DNA of 10,562 nucleotides from Anaerolineales bacterium (GTDB taxonomy: Bacteria > Chloroflexota > Anaerolineae > Anaerolineales > Villigracilaceae): contig JADLCG010000087.1 of the NCBI GenBank assembly GCA_020847355.1, forward strand, positions 1 through 10,562, read 5' to 3'. The position numbers and the translations under genes are program-made. Shown here in pieces: positions 4,447 to 10,562 of this stretch. Within the stretch, counting starts at the first letter, position 1. Each line of letters begins with the position of its first letter. Below the pieces are notes generated by a model, which did no database searches, was not told the DNA's origin, and saw nothing but the letters and a program-made list of their open reading frames with translations.

Positions 4447-6657
4447 ATGTCCAATCGGCCATATAAATTTTTCGCTTCTTTGCTTCTCCTGTGTTTTCTA
4501 ACCGGGCAAAATTTTCGCGTTTCCTCAGCCAGAGCCTCAATCAACACGAAGGTCTTAACGCCTAATCGCGCCATTGCTAGTTGGCCCGCTGGAATTCCCA
4601 TAGCGGAAAAACGCCCAGTCGTTGTTTTTCTACCGGGGTGGGGCGGAACGGGGGCGGTCAATGCGGCTATTTCGGCGCAGAATACGAATTTTGCCAATCA
4701 AGGCTATGTGACCCTGGCCATCGGCTTTGATTCGAGCGCTACATGGGAGAGCGATATTGCCAATAAAACCCTGCAAGGCTTGAGTAAATTATGCGCGGAT
4801 AGCAGTATTCCCGCTAATTGCAACGCCATCGTTTTGAATGGCGTTTCGTATGGCGGCGCGCAGAATTATTGGGTCATCGAATATTTATTGGACAATGGCT
4901 ATGCTGGAGGCGTGGGCAGTCAAGGAAAAGTATTAGGCTTTGTATCGGAAGACGCCGGTTATGGAGCGCCTGGAACATTAACGAATCCAACTACTGGAGC
5001 TTTCACGCGCACGGGTCTCGCCGATACATCGCGCTACAGCGTGGCAATGATTGAGAACCTTGGCGATACAACTTTCCCGACAGATGAATGTACCTGGGGC
5101 AACTGTGGCGCGCGCGTAGTCAGTAACGCGCATTTTTCGCGCGGCGATCAAAATGTCTTTAGCATGTGTCCGGCTGGCGGGGGACATGGCACACGCGGCT
5201 ATGCCAATTGGAATAATTGGGTAATATCGGCGACAAAACGCATAATCCATGAAGTCAGCGGCATCCCCGCGTTCACTGGATATACCTTGCCTGCATTACA
5301 AACGGCGAACTCTTGCGCTAATGTGGCGATTGTTTTGCCGGGGCTTTCTGTTTCAGGGACGAATATCGTCGCCAATGGACAACCCGTCCGCTTGCGCGGC
5401 GTCAATATGGGCGATCCCTTCTGGGCGCGAGGTTGGTACGGCGCTACATATTCCGCCAATGACTATGTGCTTCTCGCGCAAGATTGGAAAGCGAACGTCG
5501 TGCGGATTAGCGTCTTTCCAACGCAATGGAAAAATATGAATCGCGCCGCCTTTCTTCAAGGACTTGGGCAAGAAATTAATAGCGCGCTCAACAATGGCTT
5601 GTATGTGATCATCTCTTACCATGTAATTGGCTGGCCAGACGGTTGGTATCAACCCGCTTATGGGAGCAATCCACCCGATACCTACGATTCAGGGATGATC
5701 TACGCCAACGCCTTTTGGGCGCAAATGGCGCAAACGTATGGCTCTGATACCCGCATCATCTTTGACTTGTGGAACGAGCCCGCTCATCTAGATGATGCCA
5801 CTCTTCACGGCTCTGACCCAAACCCGCTCTGGCCCCCGCTCCGAACGGCATATACCAGTTTGATACAGACCGTCCGCAATAATGGCGGGCAAAATATTGT
5901 GATCGCCACTGGTAATCGCTGGGCGAGTTGGCTGGTTGGCATTAAGGATAACCCGCTTGCCGATACAAACGTCGTTTATGCTTATCATAAATACTCATTC
6001 AATGGATCGAATACGCCTGCTCAATGGAATCAAGATCTGGGCGGGCTTGTCGGCGTGAAGCCAATCATGGTTACCGAATGGGGCTTTGAAGATTCAGATG
6101 TGACTAACCCCACTTGGCCCGGTTCTGCCGCTTCTTATGGCGACCCATTTACGCAATGGCTGGAGAACAACCGCTTTAGCAATCTGGCTTGGATGTACCA
6201 CCACGATTGGACTCCGGCGTTCTTCAAACCAAACGGAAGCCTGACGATCTATGGCGCTTATGCAAAGAATTATATTTCCACCTATAATTCTTTTTCTGGC
6301 AAACCGGATCTAGTAGTTACCAGCGCCGTTGTTACTCCTCAATCTTTCGGCCCCAATATGAGTTTTGACGTTGTGATTACTATCAGAAATCAAGGCGGCG
6401 CAACGGGTTCCGTGACCATTTACCGAGATGTCTATATTGATCGTGATCCAATGACTACGCTCAACCCAATCACGCACTGCCCAGCCCCCGGCGATTATTA
6501 TCGTTCGGATGCTTTTACAAACCTTGCGCCTGGGCAAACCGATACAAGAACGGTTACCGTAACGAACGGGCTGAGTAGCGGCGTGCATCAACTTTGGGTT
6601 TATGTAGATTCGCGTTGCCTGGTGGATGAAGCCGGAGAATCTAACAACAGCCCATAG
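4447..6657 (+). CDS. Secreted multidomain enzyme: alpha/beta-hydrolase (esterase-like) + GH5 glycoside hydrolase + CARDB domain
   Basis: The start is most likely ATG 4447, because GGAG (4437-4440) lies 6 bases before it; ATG 4435 in the same frame overlaps that site. Residue numbers here count from ATG 4435. A signal peptide is clear: RPYK, then the hydrophobic FFASLLLLCFLTG (12-24), with possible cleavage after SARA (34). Domain 1 (about 45-280) is an alpha/beta hydrolase with VVVFLPGWGG (62-71), nucleophile elbow NGVSYGG (S138), a plausible acid D211 and histidine H251 in GGGHGT. Domain 2 (about 303-620) is GH5 (clan GH-A): R357 in VVRISV, H396 in ISYH, acid/base E448 in FDLWNEP, H518 in YAYHKY and nucleophile E548 in VTEWG. 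Domain 3 (about 624-738) is CARDB, ending in DEAGESNN. The whole should act outside the cell on a beta-linked, possibly acylated, polysaccharide. The exact substrate cannot be read from sequence. No cell-wall anchor is seen. Confidence 0.85.
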   Translation: MSNRPYKFFASLLLLCFLTGQNFRVSSARASINTKVLTPNRAIASWPAGIPIAEKRPVVVFLPGWGGTGAVNAAISAQNTNFANQGYVTLAIGFDSSATWESDIANKTLQGLSKLCADSSIPANCNAIVLNGVSYGGAQNYWVIEYLLDNGYAGGVGSQGKVLGFVSEDAGYGAPGTLTNPTTGAFTRTGLADTSRYSVAMIENLGDTTFPTDECTWGNCGARVVSNAHFSRGDQNVFSMCPAGGGHGTRGYANWNNWVISATKRIIHEVSGIPAFTGYTLPALQTANSCANVAIVLPGLSVSGTNIVANGQPVRLRGVNMGDPFWARGWYGATYSANDYVLLAQDWKANVVRISVFPTQWKNMNRAAFLQGLGQEINSALNNGLYVIISYHVIGWPDGWYQPAYGSNPPDTYDSGMIYANAFWAQMAQTYGSDTRIIFDLWNEPAHLDDATLHGSDPNPLWPPLRTAYTSLIQTVRNNGGQNIVIATGNRWASWLVGIKDNPLADTNVVYAYHKYSFNGSNTPAQWNQDLGGLVGVKPIMVTEWGFEDSDVTNPTWPGSAASYGDPFTQWLENNRFSNLAWMYHHDWTPAFFKPNGSLTIYGAYAKNYISTYNSFSGKPDLVVTSAVVTPQSFGPNMSFDVVITIRNQGGATGSVTIYRDVYIDRDPMTTLNPITHCPAPGDYYRSDAFTNLAPGQTDTRTVTVTNGLSSGVHQLWVYVDSRCLVDEAGESNNSP

Positions 6658-6697
6658 ATGATGAAATCTGAATATACTAGAAAAATATCATAAAAAT

Positions 6698-6726
6698 TTG
6701 ACATTTCCCTCTAACCCTGCTATAAT
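6698..6726 (+). promoter_or_regulatory. Near-perfect sigma-70-type promoter of the suf operon
   Basis: TTGACA (6698-6703), a 17-base spacer and TATAAT (6721-6726) match the consensus at every position, and TGC at 6718-6720 adds an extended -10. Transcription should begin near 6733, leaving a leader of about 56 bases to ATG 6789. No clear IscR- or SufR-like dyad was found around it, which suggests strong constitutive expression. Confidence 0.8.
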
Positions 6727-6788
6727 CGCGCAGATTCAGGTCAAAAAACGCCGTTCTTGGCTTATTTTTTTAGAGGAGTTCTACACGA

Positions 6789-7559
6789 ATGTCGCAACTT
6801 GAGATTAAAAATCTCCACGTCAGTATTGAAGATAAAGAAATTCTAAAGGGGCTGTCGCTCACAATCAATCAGGGTGAAATTCATGCAATTATGGGACCAA
6901 ACGGCACGGGTAAATCCACATTAGCTTATACGCTCATGGGACATCCCAACTACACCGTTACTTCCGGCGAAATCATTTTTAAAGGTCAAAATATTTTAGA
7001 GCTTGAACCGGATGAACGTTCGCGCGCGGGAATCTTTTTAGCGTTCCAATACCCAGTCGCCATCCCGGGCGTAACGGTCGCAAACTTTTTGCGCGCCGCG
7101 ATCAATTCCCGCCGACGCGCCGAAAACCCCGCCGATAAAGGTATCACCATCGCCGAGTTCCGCAAAATGTTGACGGAAAAAATGAAGATGCTCAAGATGG
7201 ATCCCAGCTTTGCCGGGCGCTATTTGAATGAAGGCTTTTCGGGCGGCGAGAAGAAACGCGCCGAAATCCTCCAAATGGCAACCCTCAAACCGGAAATCGC
7301 CATTTTAGATGAAACCGATTCAGGCTTAGATATTGACGCGCTCCGCATTGTTTCGGAAGGCGTCAACGCCCTTTCTGGACCGAACTTGGGCGTGCTGGTC
7401 ATCACGCATTATCAACGCCTTTTGAATTACATCAAACCGCATTTCGTGCATGTGATGATGGGCGGCCGCATTGTCGAATCCGGCGGACCTGAATTAGCGC
7501 TTCACCTTGAAGAGCGCGGCTACGATTGGTTGCGCGAAAAAGCGGAAGAAGCCGCTTAG
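6789..7559 (+). CDS. sufC: Fe-S cluster assembly ATPase SufC
   Basis: SufC is the cytoplasmic ABC-type ATPase of the SufBC2D scaffold. Its ATP-driven dimerisation remodels SufB-SufD for Fe-S cluster assembly. The 256-residue length is normal. Visible motifs are Walker A GPNGTGKST (36-44), the Q-loop Q87 in LAFQYP, ABC signature FSGGEKKR (150-157), Walker B AILDE (171-175) with the catalytic Glu, D-loop SGLD (178-181) and switch His H207 in VITHYQR. The sequences GFSGGEKKRAEILQ and DETDSGLDIDAL are diagnostic for SufC within the ABC ATPases. It has no membrane segment. It is the first gene of sufC-sufB-sufD, behind a consensus promoter. AGAGGAG (6772-6778) lies 10 bases before ATG 6789. Confidence 0.97.
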   Translation: MSQLEIKNLHVSIEDKEILKGLSLTINQGEIHAIMGPNGTGKSTLAYTLMGHPNYTVTSGEIIFKGQNILELEPDERSRAGIFLAFQYPVAIPGVTVANFLRAAINSRRRAENPADKGITIAEFRKMLTEKMKMLKMDPSFAGRYLNEGFSGGEKKRAEILQMATLKPEIAILDETDSGLDIDALRIVSEGVNALSGPNLGVLVITHYQRLLNYIKPHFVHVMMGGRIVESGGPELALHLEERGYDWLREKAEEAA

Positions 7560-7586
7560 TTACCCTCGTGACTGAAAGGTTTTATT

Positions 7587-8996
7587 ATGTCAGACGATGC
7601 AAAAATCTTAGAAGATATTGGCGAATATAAATACGGCTTCCATGAGCCGGACGATAGCTATGTATTCAAATCGCAAAAAGGCTTAAGCCGCGAAGTAGTC
7701 GAACAAATCTCGCGCATGAAGGGCGAACCAAAATGGATGCTCGATTTTCGCCTGAAAGCTTTGGAGCATTTTCTTTCCCGCCCCATGCCCAATTGGGGAC
7801 CGAACTTAAAAGAACTCGATCTGGACGATATTTATTATTACGTCAAGCCGACCGAAAAAATGGAAAAATCCTGGGACGATGTCCCGGACGATATTAAGCG
7901 CTCTTTCGACAAACTGGGCGTGCCGGAAGCCGAGCAGAAATTCTTAGCCGGCTTGGGCGCGCAATACGAAAGCGAAATGGTCTATCACTCCATTCAAGAA
8001 CATCTTGAGCAACAAGGCGTGATCTTCCTTTCAATTGAAGATGGCTTGCGAAAACACCCCGATTTATTCCGCGAGTATTTTGGAACAGTCATCCCGATTG
8101 AAGATAACAAATTCGCGGCGTTAAATTCCGCCGTCTGGTCGGGCGGCTCGTTCGTCTATGTGCCGAAAGGCGTAAAGGTGGATTTGCCCTTGCAGGCATA
8201 CTTCCGCCTAAACACCTCTAATGTCGGTCAGTTTGAACGCACCCTGATCATCGTGGACGAAGGCGCTTCTGTGCATTATGTCGAAGGTTGTACAGCCCCG
8301 CAGTACACCACCGATTCTTTCCATTCCGGCGTGATCGAAATTATCGTCAAAAAAGGCGCGCGCTCGCGCTATTCCACCGTTCAAAACTGGTCCACCAACG
8401 TTTACAACCTCGTCACCCAACGCGCCAAAGTTTTCGCTAATGCCACGCACGAATGGGTAGATGCGAACATCGGCTCGAAAGTCACCATGAAATACCCGTC
8501 TTGCTATCTCATGGAACCCGGCGCGCACGGTGAAATGCTTTCAATGGCTTTTGCCACCGCCGGACAAATTCAAGACGCCGGCTCAAAGATGGTACATTTT
8601 GCTCCAAACACCACCAGCAAGATCACTTCCAAATCCATCTCAAAAGCGGGCGGGCGCGCTTCTTATCGCGGCTTGCTGAAAGTCTATAAAGGCGCGAAAG
8701 GCGTTAAATCCAATGTGGTTTGCGATGCGCTCTTACTCGATCCGCAATCGCGCTCCGATACATATCCCTATATCGAAGTTGACGAAGACGATGTAACGAT
8801 CGGGCACGAAGCCTCCGTTTCAAAGGTTGGCGAAGAACAACTATTTTATTTAATGTCGCGCGGGCTCAGCGAAGAAGACGCCACCACCATGGTCGTCTCA
8901 GGCTTCATTGAACCGCTGGTCAAGGAATTACCAATGGAATACGCAGTCGAAATGAATCGCTTGATTGCCTTACAAATGGAAGGAAGCGTTGGGTAA
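7587..8996 (+). CDS. sufB: Fe-S cluster assembly scaffold protein SufB
   Basis: SufB is the scaffold subunit on which Fe-S clusters are built, in complex with SufC and SufD. The 469 residues match the type found in Bacillus and related groups. Landmarks are the N-terminal DIGEYKYGFHEPDD (10-23), the beta-helix core VEGCTAPQYTTDSFHSGVIEI (232-252, with C235), MKYPSCYLMEPGAHGEM (301-317, with C306), and the C-terminal NVVCDALLLDPQSRSDTYPYIE (376-397, with C379). HEASVSKVGEEQLFYLMSRG (407-426) carries the conserved Glu E408. The Cys that E. coli SufB has just before its 'HTFPYIE' strand is Ser here (S388 region), which is usual for this SufB type. The conserved tail ELPMEYAVEMNRLI is complete. 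The gene starts 27 bases after sufC, with GAAAGG at 7574-7579 as ribosome binding site, and its stop overlaps the sufD start. Confidence 0.97.
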   Translation: MSDDAKILEDIGEYKYGFHEPDDSYVFKSQKGLSREVVEQISRMKGEPKWMLDFRLKALEHFLSRPMPNWGPNLKELDLDDIYYYVKPTEKMEKSWDDVPDDIKRSFDKLGVPEAEQKFLAGLGAQYESEMVYHSIQEHLEQQGVIFLSIEDGLRKHPDLFREYFGTVIPIEDNKFAALNSAVWSGGSFVYVPKGVKVDLPLQAYFRLNTSNVGQFERTLIIVDEGASVHYVEGCTAPQYTTDSFHSGVIEIIVKKGARSRYSTVQNWSTNVYNLVTQRAKVFANATHEWVDANIGSKVTMKYPSCYLMEPGAHGEMLSMAFATAGQIQDAGSKMVHFAPNTTSKITSKSISKAGGRASYRGLLKVYKGAKGVKSNVVCDALLLDPQSRSDTYPYIEVDEDDVTIGHEASVSKVGEEQLFYLMSRGLSEEDATTMVVSGFIEPLVKELPMEYAVEMNRLIALQMEGSVG

Positions 8997-10333
8997 TGCA
9001 AGAGAAGCCAAGAATAGTTATTTCAAAAGGCAAACGAAGCGACGCGGCAGTGAAGGAATTTACCTTCACCCAAGCGGATGTGCCTTCAGCAAACGGCCTC
9101 GCCGCTTTCCGCGCTTCAGCTTGGGAGTCTTTCAAGAAAATTTCCCTCCCCGTCAACACGGACGAAGCCTGGCGCCGAACTGATTTACGGGCTTTGCCTG
9201 CGGGCGATCTCAAAATCCCGAAAGTTGGCGCATACGAAGATTTGCCCGCCGTGCCGGAATATTTACTCAAGCCGCTCACTGGCGAACAACATGGCGGTCA
9301 GATCACTTTACTGCCCGGCGGCTCAAAAGTTGAATTGGATGAGAGTTTAGTTAAGCAAGGCGTGGTCTTTACCGATTTTCGCACCGCGGAAAAAGAACAC
9401 TCCGAACTGCTCAAAAAACTGATCGGTCAGGTTGTGCGCGCCGAAGACGGCAAGTTCGCGGCTTTGGCTTCCGCCTTATCTGAAAACGGCGTTTTGCTCT
9501 ACATCCCTGAAGATGTGCAAGTGGAATACCCGCTTCACTCCATTCTATGGGGTCCGGGCGAAAACTTGGCGCACTTCTCGCACCTGATTATTTATCTTGA
9601 ATCTGGCGCGGCGGTCACTTATGTTCACGAAGCCGCATCTCCAGAGGAATCTGGCTCTGCTATGCACACGGGCATTGTCGAAATTCACGTTGGCGAAAAT
9701 GCCAATTTACGCTTTGTTGAATTACAATCCTGGGGCCGGCATGTTTGGAATTTCTCGCATGAACGCGCGCGCGTAGCACGCGGCGGAAATTTGGATTGGA
9801 TCTTCGGCGCAGTCGGTTCAAAACTTACCAAAAACTTTTCGGATTTGGATCTGGTTGGCGAAGGCGCTCAGGGACGCATGTCCGGTTTTTATTTTACGGA
9901 TGGCGACCAACATCTTGACCATGACACCCAGCAGAATCATCTTGCGCCGCGCACAACCAGCGATTTGCTCTTCAAGGGCGCGTTACGCGGAAAGAGCCGC
10001 TCAGTGTGGCAGGGAATGATTTACGTCGCTCCCGGCGCGCAAAAAACGGATGGCTATCAAGCCAACCGCAACCTTGTGCTGGACGACCAAGCCAGAGCGG
10101 ATTCGATCCCCGGCTTGGAGATTCTCGCCGATGACGTGCGCTGTACGCACGGCGCAACGGTTGGCAAATTGGAACAAGAGCCGCTGTTTTATCTGAAATC
10201 TCGCGGCATCCCGCAAAAGGAAGCCGAGCAGTTGGTGGTCGAAGGCTTTTTTGATCCCATCATGCAACGCATTCCATTTGAGGGCGTAAGAGAAAGATTT
10301 CAACAGGCGATTCACGATAAATTGTCAAAATAG
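8996..10333 (+). CDS. sufD: Fe-S cluster assembly protein SufD
   Basis: SufD is the SufB paralogue that completes the SufBC2D scaffold and is needed for iron acquisition during cluster assembly. The 445-residue protein has the SufD N-terminal signature LPVNTDEAWRRTDLRALP (51-68) and a variable helical N-terminal part. The shared beta-helix core follows, seen in DHDTQQNHLAPRTTSDLLFKG (308-328) and AQKTDGYQANRNLVLDDQAR (348-367). The C-terminal DDVRCTHGATVGKLEQEPLFYLKSRG (379-404) contains H385, equivalent to the functional His of E. coli SufD. ATG 8996 overlaps the sufB stop by one base (TAATG), and AAGGAA (8980-8985) lies within the sufB end, so the two are translationally coupled. The neighbours often found next in suf operons (sufS, sufU or sufE) do not follow; a hairpin ends the unit. 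Confidence 0.96.
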   Translation: MQEKPRIVISKGKRSDAAVKEFTFTQADVPSANGLAAFRASAWESFKKISLPVNTDEAWRRTDLRALPAGDLKIPKVGAYEDLPAVPEYLLKPLTGEQHGGQITLLPGGSKVELDESLVKQGVVFTDFRTAEKEHSELLKKLIGQVVRAEDGKFAALASALSENGVLLYIPEDVQVEYPLHSILWGPGENLAHFSHLIIYLESGAAVTYVHEAASPEESGSAMHTGIVEIHVGENANLRFVELQSWGRHVWNFSHERARVARGGNLDWIFGAVGSKLTKNFSDLDLVGEGAQGRMSGFYFTDGDQHLDHDTQQNHLAPRTTSDLLFKGALRGKSRSVWQGMIYVAPGAQKTDGYQANRNLVLDDQARADSIPGLEILADDVRCTHGATVGKLEQEPLFYLKSRGIPQKEAEQLVVEGFFDPIMQRIPFEGVRERFQQAIHDKLSK

Positions 10334-10340
10334 GCATTGA

Positions 10341-10372
10341 AAAGCTGGCAGGTTCGAGAACCTGCCAGCTTT
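10341..10372. terminator. Long perfect hairpin closing the suf operon
   Basis: AAAGCTGGCAGGTT (10341-10354) pairs perfectly with AACCTGCCAGCTTT (10359-10372) around the loop CGAG. This is a 14-bp stem only 7 bases after the sufD stop. The U-tract on the + strand is just the TTT of the stem, followed by AGAAAAAAA, so it is not a textbook terminator. It may also serve as an mRNA-stabilising 3' hairpin. The perfect GC-rich core could also be a dispersed repeat. Confidence 0.65.
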
Positions 10373-10383
10373 AGAAAAAAACG

Positions 10384-10402
10384 TCAGCGTGGCAAGCGCT
10401 GA
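10384..10402. other. Small stem-loop in the sufD-to-next-gene spacer
   Basis: TCAGCG (10384-10389) pairs with CGCTGA (10397-10402) around a 7-base loop. It lies just downstream of the suf hairpin. No U-tract follows and no known RNA family is recognised. I see no clear promoter in the rest of the spacer (10403-10467). Confidence 0.2.
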
Positions 10403-10467
10403 TTGGGTCGTTTCAACCTTCAGGTAGGTAAGAGGCGTGGATCCTTTTATCTGGTTAGGATGTCAGC

Positions 10468-10562
10468 ATGACAAATCAATCCAAGACGAAAACAAAATCT
10501 AAAACGAAAACAAAGGCGGCGGCGAAAACAAAGATGACTACGAAGCTCAAATCAACCTCCAA
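10468..10562 (+). CDS. N-terminus of a Lys/Thr-rich basic protein (partial, cut by right edge)
   Basis: An open frame begins at ATG 10468 with AGGA (10457-10460) 7 bases upstream and runs off the window end after 31 codons. The peptide begins MTNQSKTKTKSKTKTKAAAK and goes on with more Lys and Thr, so it is strongly basic and low in complexity. Such a start can be a disordered, nucleic-acid-binding leader like that of histone H1-like or ribosome/RNA-associated proteins, or simply a flexible tail in front of an unrelated domain. No domain is visible yet, so no function is assigned. It is separated from sufD by the strong hairpin and 95 further bases, so it is probably not part of the suf operon. 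Confidence 0.6.
   Translation, partial: MTNQSKTKTKSKTKTKAAAKTKMTTKLKSTS

Noticed and set aside
4353..4697. 114-codon minus-strand open frame opposite the start of the esterase-GH5 gene
   Set aside because: It is antisense to a clear signal peptide and hydrolase domain, and the peptide shows no family features.
6746..6771. Possible attenuator in the sufC leader (GCC-GTTCTT-GGC followed by a T run)
   Set aside because: The GC stem is only 3 bp, and the remaining A/T pairing is interrupted, so it is too weak to support.
8748..8778. Missing Cys near the C-terminus of SufB (relative to E. coli)
   Set aside because: Ser at this place is normal for the Bacillus-type SufB sequences, so it is not a defect.
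10350..10365. GGTTCGAGAACC resembling a tRNA T-arm
   Set aside because: It is part of a simple perfect hairpin; no acceptor, D or anticodon arms are around it.
10460..10471. ATG TCA GCA TGA mini-ORF overlapping the start of the Lys-rich gene
   Set aside because: Three codons without its own ribosome binding site; most likely chance.

Overview
This window looks like an ordinary chromosomal stretch from a bacterium of moderate GC content. The genes most resemble those of Chloroflexota, class Anaerolineae. That placement is an inference from the look of the SufB, retropepsin-like, CoxM-like and PIG-L-like proteins and cannot be proved without a database search. All supportable genes lie on the + strand. 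There are no rRNA or tRNA genes, no CRISPR array, no insertion sequence and no phage genes.

Left part (1-1153): the tail of a probable PIG-L deacetylase runs in from the left edge. It is followed by a roughly 235-base spacer holding an imperfect inverted repeat built from ACACGGAT-like words. Next comes a compact two-gene unit: a 71-residue antitoxin-like protein and a retropepsin-like aspartic protease whose body is AT-rich. The protease seems to have lost part of its N-terminus through an internal deletion and frameshift. The start that is coupled to the upstream gene and carries a Shine-Dalgarno sequence lies in a different frame from the protease domain.

Middle (1154-4434): four separately spaced housekeeping or metabolic genes. 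They are a PaaI-type hotdog thioesterase, a TRIC/UPF0126 membrane protein, phosphoserine aminotransferase (serC) and an orphan FAD-binding CoxM/XdhB-like subunit. The first two have -10 boxes so close to the start codon that leaderless transcripts are plausible.

The 4447-6657 gene encodes a large secreted protein that joins an N-terminal alpha/beta-hydrolase (esterase-like) domain, a complete GH5-type glycoside hydrolase domain and a C-terminal CARDB domain. It is probably a two-activity polysaccharide degrader. It sits behind a TTGACA element and a perfect 14-base palindrome that could be an operator.

Right part (6658-10562): the operon sufC-sufB-sufD for the Fe-S cluster scaffold SufBC2D, driven by a near-perfect consensus promoter and closed by a long perfect hairpin. 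No cysteine desulfurase (SufS), SufU, SufE or regulator is adjacent. The N-terminus of a very Lys/Thr-rich protein begins at 10468 and runs off the right edge.

Nothing here is an obviously new multi-gene system. The best candidates for a second look are the broken antitoxin-like/retropepsin pair and the esterase-GH5-CARDB fusion with its palindromic promoter region.
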